In this document: positions 1 through 9,999 of the stretch, piece after piece
Layout: the number at the start of each line of letters is the position of its first letter
Numbering within the stretch: position 1 is the first letter of the stretch
Source: Arachnopeziza araneosa
Lineage: Eukaryota > Ascomycota > Leotiomycetes > Helotiales > Arachnopezizaceae
Assembly (NCBI GenBank): GCA_003988855.1
Contig: QYAI01000058.1
Span: 62,001-126,000 of the forward strand
Length of the DNA stretch: 64,000 nucleotides
Direction of reading: 5' to 3'
The notes under the pieces: model-generated
Told to the model about the DNA's origin: nothing
Database searches by the model: none
What the model saw: only the letters and a program-made list of their open reading frames with translations
Program-made: the position numbers and the translations under genes

Positions 1-453
1 TGCCTGGGATTCCTCTTTCAAGGGAAATTCACATCAGTTTGACGTTGAAGTAATGCCGAGGGAAACGGCAGCAGAAGTCCTCTCGCTACGGTGTCCGGTT
101 GCGGTAACGAGAGCCAAAAATCACACTGGGCGTGATGACTATTTTACCTAAGGGGTTAAATTTTGCACGTAGATGTCATTTTTACACGAGTCATTTAGTT
201 ATTCTTTGGTCTTGATATATATCTGGTCCTCTGAAATTTACCTATTACCTTCAGGTACCATCCTACTACCCAGTCATGTGATAACAAATCCCTTGATGGA
301 GATGAGATGGAGCTACTGAGGCTCTCTATTTTCTGATACCTCCTTCTTCGTAGACTGGAGTTCCCATTCCTATATCGTACATCCAGGACACCCTATCTTA
401 CCCTCTTCAAAATCACCGCTCACACCGACAAGATCTCCAGCTCAAACCTCTTT
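1..453. other. Intergenic, no gene seen
   Basis: No open frame or RNA gene could be supported here. The stretch lies 3' of the minus-strand gene at 563-886 and ends at the minisatellite that starts at 454. Confidence 0.6.
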
Positions 454-552
454 CATTTTCACACCTCTCTCATTTTCACACCTCTCTCATTTTCACACCT
501 CTCTCATTTTCACACCTCTCTCATTTTCACACCTCTCTCATTTTCACACCTC
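454..552. repeat. 17-bp minisatellite (about 5.8 copies)
   Basis: The unit cattttcacacctctct is repeated in perfect tandem at 454, 471, 488, 505 and 522, with a partial sixth copy at 539. It lies 10 bases past the stop codon of the minus-strand gene at 563-886, so it is probably in that gene's 3' UTR, where the transcript would be purine-rich (AGAGAGGTGTGAAAATG units). Confidence 0.95.
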
Positions 553-562
553 GCACTCCATC

Positions 563-886
563 TCAAGATTCCTCACCTCCATCCTCTCCACCCCCCTTCG
601 GCCAAACCTTCCACCCAAAGAACTTGATCCAGCCGATCGATTCCACCGTCGCCGCNATACCCAAGAAGACGATGATGACCGTCTTGACTGTCCGATCCGC
701 TCCCAGCTCCTTGAAGCTGGCTGCTCCGAACGAGGGGTTCTGATGCGGAGACGGCGAGGGCTTCTGTTGGCTTGAGAAGGCGCAGCGCTGCGGGTTCGTG
801 AGAGCGCTGCGTTGTCTCGGATGGTAGGGTGTGAATGTGCTGGGTTTGTAGAGGAGGTGTCGAGAGGGAAGAGCAGATCGGAGCAT
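563..886 (-). CDS. Small mitochondrial-type single-pass protein (unknown)
   Basis: The gene encodes 107 residues and I do not recognise it by name. The first ~40 residues look like a mitochondrial presequence: MLRSALPSRHLLY, rich in Arg and Ser, without acidic residues. A hydrophobic segment follows at about residues 70-90 (VKTVIIVFLG-AATVESIGWI), and the end is short and polar. This suggests a small inner-membrane protein, by inference only. The ATG at 886 was chosen because the presequence starts there; the frame is open further upstream to 1030, but that extension looks non-coding. One ambiguous base (n at 656) makes one residue unknown. A minisatellite sits just past the stop. Confidence 0.6.
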   Translation of the reverse strand: MLRSALPSRHLLYKPSTFTPYHPRQRSALTNPQRCAFSSQQKPSPSPHQNPSFGAASFKELGADRTVKTVIIVFLGXAATVESIGWIKFFGWKVWPKGGGEDGGEES

Positions 887-1544
887 GATTGATTGTGAGA
901 AGTTTGCAAGAATGGAAAAAGGGCGAGATTTAAGGTGAAGTAAGTTTACGAGGTTAATGGTTCCATGCCTTCTCTTTATCTCGATATCTTGGAGGTAAGC
1001 GGCAGAAGGAATGCGCGTATTGCTTTGCATGGATTCATTATACGCGTATCTGATGAACTTGTCGCCCGGGATTACACGACTTATCGCTCTCTAACGTCAC
1101 ATTGAGAATAAGCATATTAAAGTCCAAGTAGCACTAAGTGGTAGTACTACACAACACTTCAAACTCTGCATAATGTATCCAAATGCGACCGACTCGAAGA
1201 AGTACCATTCTCTTTCTCGTGACACCAGACTCATCACTTGGACGATGCTCCGCCCCTCCATGTGGCTGTGCTAGGCCAGCCCGCAGCGAGGTGAAGCAAT
1301 GTCGTGATGGCGCTGACGGATGGTCGAGGCAGTGTTGTACGACCAGAGCAGAAAGCAACGTCTGTGAAACTTGAGATATACAGTCTCTATGACCTGGCGA
1401 TCTCTGTATTGCGCTCAAGAAGCACCTGATACGCTGTAGAGGTGCTCCTCCTCATCACTGTAGCTTGATGCTTGCTAGAGACGAGATTGTCCGACCTTGC
1501 CAGCCTTCCCTCACTGACCACGTCGTTGTTCTCGTCGGGATTTC
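887..1544. other. Intergenic, divergent promoter region
   Basis: This 658-bp stretch separates the divergent genes at 563-886 (minus) and 1545-2402 (plus). Short open frames on both strands (1134-1418 minus, 1183-1374 plus) overlap each other and have no recognisable domain, so I treat them as chance. Confidence 0.5.
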
Positions 1545-2402
1545 ATGACGAGCTCATCAGATATGGATCTGAGTAGAACGCAACAAGGGTTTCAAACACA
1601 GCAGTTCTTTCAGACACAACAGGCACAACTCTTTTCCATCCCGGCGATATCACAACGACAACTCGCATCGCTGCCTCCCGGTCAACGCCTGGCTTTCTAC
1701 CAACACACTCTCGTCCAGCAAGCACCGATCCACATCCTCCCAAACTCACCTCTCGCCAACCTCTCGCCGTCCGTCAAAGATGCGATCCACCTGACCATCC
1801 CATCCAGCCCCAGCGACACGCTCGCCCAGGAGGCATCTCAGGTCTTCTACGGGCGCAACGAGTTCCTCATCTCCATCACCCACATCCCGCTCATCAGCAA
1901 ATCGGCACGCATCACCCGCCTGGCCATTCTCCTCGGCACCCTGTGGGAACCGGCCGGGACCTCGGCGGAGCTGTCTCCCCTCCTCGGCCTGCCCGCGCTC
2001 ACGCATCTGCGGCTCATCTTCCAGGACCGCCCATTTAAAGGAGAGGGGCCGTCGGCGTGGCTGCGGCCGTGCCTGGGATTCATCCTCCGGCTCCGAGAGG
2101 AGAAGAGGATCGAGCTGCGGTTGCAGCTGAAGACAGCGGATGAGGGCGAGTTGGGCGATGTGACGTGCTTTCTGGATCCGTTGACGGGACAGGAGGAGGC
2201 GGTGGTGGTCGAGGCTAGGAGGCGGATCGATGCTTATAGAGGCCCGTCGCCGTATTTTGTGACGATATTGGTGGAGAGTGGGTGGCCGTTTGAGGTGAGC
2301 CACAAGGTCGTGCATGAGTGGATGTGTCGGGCAGCCGTTCGAGAGTGGATTGAAGAGATGGGGAGGGAAGAAGGATATATGGATGTTGAAATGAGTTTGT
2401 GA
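1545..2402 (+). CDS. Hypothetical fungal protein (F-box/DUF7730-like fold possible)
   Basis: A single exon encodes 285 residues. The N-terminus is Gln-rich (TQQ repeats, residues 13-35). The middle has the pattern of fungal hypothetical proteins that follow an F-box-like segment: a 'vFYGRNEFLI' stretch near residues 100-110, then a leucine-rich part (SPLLGLPALTHLRLIF) describing one or two LRR-like strands. The C-terminus has a basic/acidic helix (WIEEMGREEGYMDVEMSL). The ATG at 1545 is the first in frame. The function is not known. The antisense 234-aa frame at 1746-2450 is a shadow produced by high GC at third positions. Confidence 0.65.
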   Translation: MTSSSDMDLSRTQQGFQTQQFFQTQQAQLFSIPAISQRQLASLPPGQRLAFYQHTLVQQAPIHILPNSPLANLSPSVKDAIHLTIPSSPSDTLAQEASQVFYGRNEFLISITHIPLISKSARITRLAILLGTLWEPAGTSAELSPLLGLPALTHLRLIFQDRPFKGEGPSAWLRPCLGFILRLREEKRIELRLQLKTADEGELGDVTCFLDPLTGQEEAVVVEARRRIDAYRGPSPYFVTILVESGWPFEVSHKVVHEWMCRAAVREWIEEMGREEGYMDVEMSL

Positions 2403-2851
2403 GAATAAGGGTTTGGATTCTTGGCGGCTTTGATTTGAATGATCCGTCACTTTTTTATTTGTACTTGTGATCGTGCGGCCAAGTGTAGGATTTTTGGTCG
2501 AGCGTCTCTTTAGATGGGAGGAACACTGAGAATTTATATAATTGGTTATGGACTTCTAATTACACCCCATTATTTTATTGATATTCTCCTTTTTATATGC
2601 GTTGTAGATTAACTTTTGCTACGTTTATACTCGCATCAATTCTGGCTCTGGATTGTGGCTTCAAGATGTGTTTTAATTGGACAAACTCATGCAGGCAACA
2701 ATCGCAATCATGTGTCGGATTCTGCTCAGCCACCTCTGCTCCCCATCCCATACATCCTCATCTTTGATCGAGTTGGTGACAGCCTACATACTCTCCTGTT
2801 GTCGCATTCTCTCAGTCCGACACTACTGCAGAGCCCCCCAGCCTCATCGCG
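2403..2851. other. Intergenic, no gene seen
   Basis: This AT-rich spacer lies between two plus-strand genes. Short frames at 2616-2873 and 2677-3048 overlap the HET gene start and show no domain. It probably holds the 3' end of the upstream gene and the promoter and leader of the HET gene. Confidence 0.5.
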
Positions 2852-4816
2852 ATGGATCGTTTTCAGGACCTGATTCGTGGCATGAGCAAAAAAATGAAGA
2901 AACCAGGCATCCTACAGGACCAGAAAAAGATTTATGGTACGCGCAAGAGTCGTGTGAGATCTTCTCTTCGAGAGACCAGGGTCGTACACCTTCTTCCGGG
3001 AGCGTGGGACGAGATCGTCCGCTGCGAATTAAAAGTCATTTCTCTTGATCGGCAGCCCGTTTATGAGGCCTTGTCGTATGTGTGGGGTGACCCTCATGTA
3101 ATGGTACCAATCTCACTGGATGGACTGGACTTTCAAGTTACCACGAACCTTGGAGCTGCTTTGAGACGGTTGCGAAGGACAGATCACACACGGATCATCT
3201 GGATAGATGCCCTTTGTATCAATCAACTGGATGACGAAGAGAGGAGTGAGCAGGTCAAACTCATGGGAACAATTTACAAGAACTGTGTGAATTGTAACAT
3301 ATGGCTAGGCGAAGACCCAGATCCAATGCCCCCAGATCCAGATCAGAAGCCTCTCCCATGGTTGTCGGAAGGAACTGGTGACATTTTTGATGACCCACGG
3401 ATCGCAGATCCAATTTTTGCAGCATTTGTTATCCTCCATCTGTTGTCCAAGAACATGCACGTCCATGAGACTGAATGCTTTGTCATTTTGGAGAACACAG
3501 TACACCTGGACGGCAGACTGGCAATGGGACAACGTGGATTAGAAGTGATTGTGAAAAACGAGTGGTGGAATCGAATATGGACGGTTCAGGAATCTATTCT
3601 TCCTAAAACAAGAACCGTAATATTTGGTGCTCTACAGGCCCCTTGGGAGATTTTTACAGACTCGGTAAATGCAGCCAATAGCCACATTATGAAATATTGT
3701 TGTGTGTACCTTGATTGGGCAAATGATCTCTCCCAAATACTTCTCGACTACCGGCAAAGTGTTGATGAAGTCCAATGGAACTGGGTGGACGCTATGAATG
3801 GCAAGCGCAGTAGCCTAGAGACTTTTCTGCTTCAATTCTCGTACCGCAAATCCTCCAACGAGCTCGACATGGTATTTGCTTTACTTGGTCTGATTGAACC
3901 AGGAAAAGGCGACGAGTATGTTGTTCTTGACTATCAAAAGACAGTAGAAGAGGTCTACTCAGAGGTCGCAATTAATATACTTACTGATAGACAGGACTTA
4001 TGGCTTCTCGAAATGTGCATTGTAAACGATAGAGGATTCCCATCTTGGGCCGTGGATTGGAGTCATCAAGCACCACGAGATCAAACATTGATTTGGCGAA
4101 TAGCGCGGCTCCGTATGAGTTCAGCATATATGCCACAGCCAACGCTTCCGTCTGAGATTACTGTGGATAATAAATCCTTACAACTTCGTGGGCGGAGGGT
4201 AGATACTCTATTGTGCTGCAGTCGAGTGACGGACATGAGATACCTTGATCAGGCAGGGTTGCCAACTTGTGAGGAAATCCTTGGTCTTGCGGAGCCTTCC
4301 TGGACGCCAGAGAAGTTATATCCAAACGGCAGTACGTGGGCAGAAGCATACTGGCGGACTCTGATTGGGGATCTGATGGACTTCGATCATGAAGCCAGAG
4401 TTATCGATGGTTTGTATGGGTACAAGAGATGTGCTCCAGAGGGTTTTAAGGACGTGTATCAAACTTGGTGGTCGACCTACATGAAGGGCATTGACGTTTC
4501 GGACCGTGACAAGCGACAAGATGTCGTAAGGTTCGCTCGTTTGGCCCAAATAACATCCAACGATAGGAGATTCTATATTACCGACAGCGGATATCTAGGA
4601 AGCGGTCCTCGAGAAATGCTTCCGGGCGACGAGGTGTGGATATTGGCAGGCGGCAAGATACCATTTATTTTGCGCAGATGTACCAAAAAGCCAAATGAAG
4701 CAACAACTCTCCAAGGCCCTCAGCTTACTCTCATAGGAGGCTGCTATATGCATGGTATTATGTTTGGGGAGCTTAAGCTTCGTGAAGAAGATTTTGAACA
4801 ATTGGTCTTAGTGTGA
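2852..4816 (+). CDS. HET-domain (heterokaryon incompatibility) protein
   Basis: An intronless gene of 654 residues. The HET domain covers roughly residues 65-250 with its three hallmark blocks: YEALSYVWGD (71-80), IIWIDALCINQ (115-125) and WWNRIWTVQE (238-247). The region after it resembles the usual HET-protein C-terminal half, with a conserved 'PSWAVDWS' block and a late 'GDEVWILAGGKIPFILR' block, but has no separate named domain. HET proteins set off programmed cell death after fusion of unlike hyphae or on other recognition events. Whether this one is a functional incompatibility gene cannot be told from sequence. The ATG at 2852 directly precedes a basic N-terminus. The gene looks intact. 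Confidence 0.92.
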   Translation: MDRFQDLIRGMSKKMKKPGILQDQKKIYGTRKSRVRSSLRETRVVHLLPGAWDEIVRCELKVISLDRQPVYEALSYVWGDPHVMVPISLDGLDFQVTTNLGAALRRLRRTDHTRIIWIDALCINQLDDEERSEQVKLMGTIYKNCVNCNIWLGEDPDPMPPDPDQKPLPWLSEGTGDIFDDPRIADPIFAAFVILHLLSKNMHVHETECFVILENTVHLDGRLAMGQRGLEVIVKNEWWNRIWTVQESILPKTRTVIFGALQAPWEIFTDSVNAANSHIMKYCCVYLDWANDLSQILLDYRQSVDEVQWNWVDAMNGKRSSLETFLLQFSYRKSSNELDMVFALLGLIEPGKGDEYVVLDYQKTVEEVYSEVAINILTDRQDLWLLEMCIVNDRGFPSWAVDWSHQAPRDQTLIWRIARLRMSSAYMPQPTLPSEITVDNKSLQLRGRRVDTLLCCSRVTDMRYLDQAGLPTCEEILGLAEPSWTPEKLYPNGSTWAEAYWRTLIGDLMDFDHEARVIDGLYGYKRCAPEGFKDVYQTWWSTYMKGIDVSDRDKRQDVVRFARLAQITSNDRRFYITDSGYLGSGPREMLPGDEVWILAGGKIPFILRRCTKKPNEATTLQGPQLTLIGGCYMHGIMFGELKLREEDFEQLVLV

Positions 4817-4970
4817 AGATAGACGTAAAGTTTCAAGATGAGTCCCGCAGTTTGAGCATGAATTTTAAATGAGATAAAATGATCCTTTTATAAGGCTTGG
4901 TCATTGGCAAATGGAAAAAGAGACTGGCAAGTAAAGAAAGATTTTGGGTATCATTGTCTATACTCTTATC

Positions 4971-6605
4971 CTAACTGGTAAAGAAAACAACCAAAAACCC
5001 CACCCAACTGCCAACCACGCCAACTGCAGAGTACGAGCTCATAAACATCAACGGCAAGAATTCAAACTTGTCGCCCCAGATAATTCCATGTACTAAACTG
5101 CAATAAACGATCAGTGGAATACTGACTGCAATGTAAACCAAGCTGAAACGATCTAGCAGGAAGAATCTAGCCTTATTACTAGCTGGTGCAAGTCTATCGA
5201 ACGCAAGAAGGAACAAGATGAGCCAGAAAACAGTGTAAATAGTTTTGATTGGGAACTCGGCTGCTGTGAATAAAAGAGGGAAGAGCGAAACGTGCCCGGC
5301 CACTGCCAAAGGACGGAAAGCACCAAGATAACGACGATCTTTCAATGCAATGAGCGAGAATGGAATGATGACCAAAAGTATGGCTTTCTCATGGACATGC
5401 CAGCCGAAAAGGAATGAGGCATATCCACAGAGAGTGACTGAGCCGATAAACGTATCCCAGGTTGGGTCGAAGAAGAGCTTGACAAGTGGAATGATTTGGA
5501 AGATCAATGTCAGGACGAAAGTGGTTCGAGGAGTGACCTCTGGAAGAACAGCAAATGATGTATCTCCGACAAGACCACGAGTTACGCTATTGATTGCGTC
5601 TTGATTAACTTGGAGGCCAAAACGTGGAGCAACTAAAGATGTGAGCTACGTCGAGAAGTGAACAGAAGACTTACCATAGATCAGAACGCGATCCGTAAAA
5701 GAATAAATCGCCCACACGTTCGGAGCCCAATAAGCATGGCATAGCCCTCTAGAGAAAGGGAATAATCTGCTTAGGAGCTGTGGTATCTGTCCCCAGTATG
5801 CAAATGGTCCAAATGCAGCTCCAAATATTGTAACAATTCCAGTTCCAAGCTTCAAACAATTGGCGAGCCTGATATGAAAGATTGATTTCGGTCCTAGGCA
5901 ATACCCACGTAGCAGAAATACGAAATAGGCTGGTGCCAGATATAGGTATATGTGCTTCATGCAAAGGAGAGCTGCAAAGAGTAGTCCACTAGCCAGTGTA
6001 GTTGACTTCTTCCTTGCCAATACCAAGGACAGAATCAACAGTCCGTACATTAATCCATTGTACTGAAAGTGTATATGATCAATGATTAGAAGACCAGGTG
6101 AGAGAAGAATCGACAATGCCGCAGCGTGGGACGCACGTTTGAGAGGTAATGGTGATGTCTGTACGAATCTAAATCGGTCAGTACAGTTCATTAGAAATAA
6201 GATCCTGCTCACAAATAGAGCGCAAGAACTAGGACCAGCTCTGTAGCTATCACACTCATCCGCTGGAAATAGATTGTCTGCCAGCTATCATATTCCAGAT
6301 TGAACACCTTGACCATTTCCGGATCCACCACCCTCGCAGCCTGTGAAAGAGCCCATTCAAAGTATGCAAAGAAGGGTGGGTAGTCTAGTGTCCATTCCGA
6401 AGTCTTTTCGTAGTACCATTCTTGGATTGGCAAGCTGTTCGTTATAGCGAGCCAATTTCTATGAACCTCAAAATCCGTGGATTTGCTGCTACGTCAGTAA
6501 GTGCAGTCATTGACGCGAAGATACTTACTATGCTGGGAACAAAAGCACCTTGAAGGCGGTAGCAACAACAGCGCATTGTGCTATGGAAGGATACAAGTCT
6601 GCCAT
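4971..6605 (-). CDS. ALG8: Dol-P-Glc: Glc1Man9GlcNAc2-PP-dolichol alpha-1,3-glucosyltransferase
   Basis: Four exons (6605-6529, 6485-6213, 6168-5675, 5632-4971) join in phase to give 501 residues, the usual ALG8 length. ALG8 adds the second glucose to the lipid-linked oligosaccharide in the ER lumen before transfer to protein. The diagnostic block is near the N-terminus: LPIQEWYYEKTSEWTLDYPP followed by FFAYFEW, where the acidic/aromatic luminal loop belongs to ALG6/ALG8 glucosyltransferases. Later blocks include HFQYNGLMYG and FGWHVHEKAILL, both typical of the family. Many hydrophobic segments fit a polytopic ER protein. The last three introns are 40-45 nt. The gene is divergent from the Emp47-like lectin gene, with 442 bp between the start codons. 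Confidence 0.93.
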
Positions 6606-7047
6606 GTCGCCATTCTTTGTTGTTGAAATTAAAGTTGGTGAACGCCCAAATGCACCCCAGACGGCGGTGGCAGAATCCTTCCCAAGATGCAGGGATCAAC
6701 ACAGCTCCCTCCAAGTTGCAACACCACAGATTACGATGGATGCTGCTTTTCTCCCCTCAGAATTGGTTGTGAAGCATTACGTTCATCATACATTTACCTT
6801 GGAGCTTGGCACGTCCATTACCAGACTCGGAAAGCCAATTCGAAACGTCATACTGACATCCGTTGTAATATATATTTTCGGTAATATCGTGCGCTCGTCA
6901 CTGCAAGCTGTCCTTAATAGAGACCGGGGCGGGACAACGAAAGACTAACCTTCTGGCTAAAGTGTTCTCTTCTTTTTCTATTAGAGCACTCATGATAATC
7001 CAGAAAGTCTGAATTTTGTAGATTGAAGCTTGTTGAAAGCTATCAAT
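6606..7047. promoter_or_regulatory. Divergent promoter between ALG8 and the lectin gene
   Basis: This 442-bp stretch separates the ATG of ALG8 (6605, minus) from the ATG of the Emp47-like gene (7048, plus). The plus-strand frame 6550-6948 overlaps ALG8 exon 1 and has no domain, so it is taken as chance. No specific binding site is claimed. Confidence 0.6.
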
Positions 7048-8435
7048 ATGCATTTCCGAGCGCCAGTACTCTTTGCAGCTAGTATCCTCATTGTTGCGGC
7101 AGAGGCTTCGTACCTGAATAGTGAACTAAGTTTTGGACACCTCGACAGGTAGGGCTATTATTGGATTTGCAAGCTCTGTACTAACATCGCTGCAATAGGG
7201 TATCTCCCAATGGTCGCGCCGTACCAAATTGGCATCTAATAGGAAACCCACACCCTCCCGAAATCCTCTCGAATAAGCTGGTTTTGACCCCTCCAGCACC
7301 AGGGAGCCAAAGAGGTGCAGCATGGTCTGAGAGAATTCTGGAGCACAGGTACTGGACGGTTGATGTAGATTTCAGAGCCACAGGACCAGAGCGAGGTTCT
7401 GGAAATCTGAACATCTGGTATGTAAAGGACGGGCTGAATACTGTGGGAACTTCGAGCATATACACAGTGGGAAAATTCGATGGATTAGCGCTGGTGGTCG
7501 ATCAATATGCTGGTACCGTAAGTCTTATGCTGTCTATCTACAAGAAAATGCTGATTGAATAGGCTGGATTCATACGAGGTTTCTTAAACGATGGCTCAAC
7601 AGACTACAAGAACCACCATATGGTGGACTCTCTTGCATTCGGTCATTGTGACTACTCCTACCGCAACTTAGGAAAGCCCACTCGTATTGCCATATCCCAA
7701 ACCGACAGTGTCTTCGAGGTCAAGGTAGATGGAGAGCTATGCTTTAGCTCTTCCCGAGTCACACTTCCCTTAGGAAACAGTCTGGGTATTACCGCAGCCA
7801 CAGGAGAAAATCCTGACTCATTCGAGGTATTCAAGATGGTCACCACTACCGAAAGTCATACACCAGACGTCGTTTCTGACCACCACACCGTCACTGAAAG
7901 CCATCATGATCTAAACAACCAACAACTCCATCCCGACCAGTCAAACGGAGAAGATCCACAAGATAAACCTGCTACAGCCTACACTACCTCCACAGAGCAG
8001 TTTGCTGATCTACACAACCGTCTCCAAAGCATGATGAAGCATATCAACGGTTTGAACCGGGACATGGTGCTTCATCAAAGCCAGTACATTGAGAAGCAAG
8101 ACGACGTGATCTCACGCCTGAAGACGCTCGAAAACAATGTTGCATCTCTCCAACGTCTCGAAGAGAAGATTGACAAGATGCTAATTGAAATAGCCGAGAA
8201 AGTGCGTGAGACGGAGTCAGCACTCCATACTAACATCGATCGTAGCGTTCAAGAGATAAAAGATAATGTGATTAAGACGAAGAGTGATATCCATGGACAT
8301 CTGAGTGAGGTCCACTCTGTTTTACCGAGTTTGGGAAAGTTCTTGTTGATGGTGGTTGCAAGTCAGGGGATTTTAGTCGTAGCATATATGTTGTATAAAA
8401 AGAGAAAGAGTAGATACTCCAAGAAGTATCTATGA
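7048..8435 (+). CDS. L-type lectin cargo receptor, Emp47/ERGIC-53-like
   Basis: Three exons (7048-7148, 7199-7517, 7563-8435) give 430 residues. A signal peptide (MHFRAPVLFAASILIVAAEA) leads into a legume-type lectin domain at about residues 25-235, with the expected 'GSGNLNIWYVKDG' and 'FDGLALVVDQYAG' blocks; the Asp and the following strand form the metal/sugar site in the family. A stalk with predicted coiled coil follows (about 290-385), then one membrane segment (FLLMVVASQGILVVAYMLY). The cytosolic tail ends in KKYL, which matches the KKXX COPI retrieval signal. This is a type I receptor cycling between ER and Golgi that carries glycoprotein cargo. The gene is divergent from ALG8. Confidence 0.9.
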
Positions 8436-8619
8436 GCCTGTAAGGTAGCTAGGTCCTTGCCATTAGTACATGATAGTCTGAATACGAGTCGACGATATCC
8501 ACGAGTACTTGCATGATTTTAAATGGATGATTACTTCCAAGTGATATGTCCTCTTCAATCCAATCTCAGATTAAAGAAGACTCGGACAAGATTATGATTA
8601 CACCATCTAATCCTACGTC

Positions 8620-9999
8620 CTAGATATAACTAACTTTCCCGCCCATCTTCGCCGTCTGAGCGACCTTCTGCCACCCACCGCCAAGTATCCTCTTAACCCT
8701 CTCCTTCACCTCCCGCCTGGACAGCACTACCAAAAGGCCCACCACAAACACCAGCATCTGGAGCAGGAACACCGGTCTCGTCTTGAAGCCCGCCGCCATG
8801 CCCTCGATCAGCTTTCTCAGGTTTGCAATCAGGTTCCCGGCTCGGGTGATGAAACCTGGCGGTGCTTTCTTGGCGGGGGCCGCAGATCGTGCGGTGGGTG
8901 ATGAGGCGGGCTGGGAGGCCTTCTTCGATTGTGATTTTACCGATGCTGCTTTGGATGCTCGGCTTGATGGGCGGGGTGTGTCTTCCACGCCGTAATCTAT
9001 CTCGCTGCCACCGGCATTCCGTCTCTCTTCCTCTTTTCTTCTCTCCTTTTCCTCGGCATCCACTCTCTTCCTCCTCGTTTCTTCGGCTTCTCGCTTAATC
9101 TGCTCTTCTTGGTATCGTTGTTCTTCCTTTTCCCGACGTTCATTCTCCTTCTGCTCGTCTTGTAGAGACTGTAAGGCTTGCAAGAAGGCTTCTCTCCGTT
9201 CTTCGTCTAGCACTGAGGAGATGGTTATGAATTCTCGTGCATAGTCCCACTCGTTATTTCGGAGAAGGACGTGGAGTGTATATAATTCTAGGATCTTGAC
9301 ACGCGCGTTGAGATCTCGAGGAGTGTCGGTTCCGCTTTTGCTGGGACTGAGACCGCGTGAATGGGGTCTGGAGGATGCAAGTCGTGAGGAAATATCGAGG
9401 TTTGGAGTTGTAGAAGAGGCCAGGTAGTTTTCGAGGCGGGTCTGATTTACTTTTTGAGTTCGAGCGTGGGCCAGGAGGAGTGTTGCACTGAATATGTTAG
9501 TATGGAAAGATAATTGGGGATAGACATACAGATTTATCACAACGTCAGAATCAACATCTCCTTCTACCCCTCCATATCCATTCTTCACCACCTCCTCCCA
9601 AATCTCCCCTTCTCTAACCTTGGACACCAAACCCCTCCACTCTGAACTCCCAAACGCCTGTTTCCCCTCGTCCGGATCCAGCTCTACCACAGCATTCAAG
9701 ACGGTTAGGTATAAGCTCCAGACCTTTATCCTCGTTGTTTTGCCAGCCTTGGAGATGGGAGCTGGTTCTGGATTGGCATTGGTATCATCTATGGGCGCAG
9801 GAGTAATGACTGGGAGTATGGTCGAGAGGGACTCGGGTAATCGACGCGTCAGGAAGAGGGTTGAAGCTTGTCTGTAGATCTTGGAGATCTGGGATGAAGC
9901 GTGTCGTGAGCTGGATGAAGAGAGGGATGATATTGAGGAGGTGAGGAGGGTAGAACTAGTCGGACTGAGGGTCGTCGCGAAAGAACTGTTGGAAGTCAT
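8620..9999 (-). CDS. PEX26: Peroxin 26-like tail-anchored protein
   Basis: Two exons (9999-9530, 9487-8620) give 445 residues. The N-terminal half has an all-helical region (KIYRQASTLFLTRRLPESL, and ELYTLHVLLRNNEWDYAREF) that resembles the fungal Pex26/Pex15 family. A long charged coiled coil follows (EKENERREKEEQRYQEEQ-type, about residues 285-335), then a Ser/Ala-rich linker. A single hydrophobic segment lies near the C-terminus (VFLLQMLVFVVGLLVVL), followed by a basic tail. Pex26/Pex15 anchors the Pex1-Pex6 ATPase on peroxisomes. The assignment rests on overall architecture and remembered family features, so it is moderate. The intron (9488-9529) is only 42 nt and carries no stop, so retention would add 14 residues. 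Confidence 0.62.
   Translation of the reverse strand: MTSNSSFATTLSPTSSTLLTSSISSLSSSSSRHASSQISKIYRQASTLFLTRRLPESLSTILPVITPAPIDDTNANPEPAPISKAGKTTRIKVWSLYLTVLNAVVELDPDEGKQAFGSSEWRGLVSKVREGEIWEEVVKNGYGGVEGDVDSDVVINLYVYPQLSFHTNIFSATLLLAHARTQKVNQTRLENYLASSTTPNLDISSRLASSRPHSRGLSPSKSGTDTPRDLNARVKILELYTLHVLLRNNEWDYAREFITISSVLDEERREAFLQALQSLQDEQKENERREKEEQRYQEEQIKREAEETRRKRVDAEEKERRKEEERRNAGGSEIDYGVEDTPRPSSRASKAASVKSQSKKASQPASSPTARSAAPAKKAPPGFITRAGNLIANLRKLIEGMAAGFKTRPVFLLQMLVFVVGLLVVLSRREVKERVKRILGGGWQKVAQTAKMGGKVSYI

Noticed and set aside
1746..2450. 234-codon minus-strand frame
   Set aside because: Antisense to the 285-residue gene at 1545-2402; low-complexity His/Arg/Pro composition and no domain.
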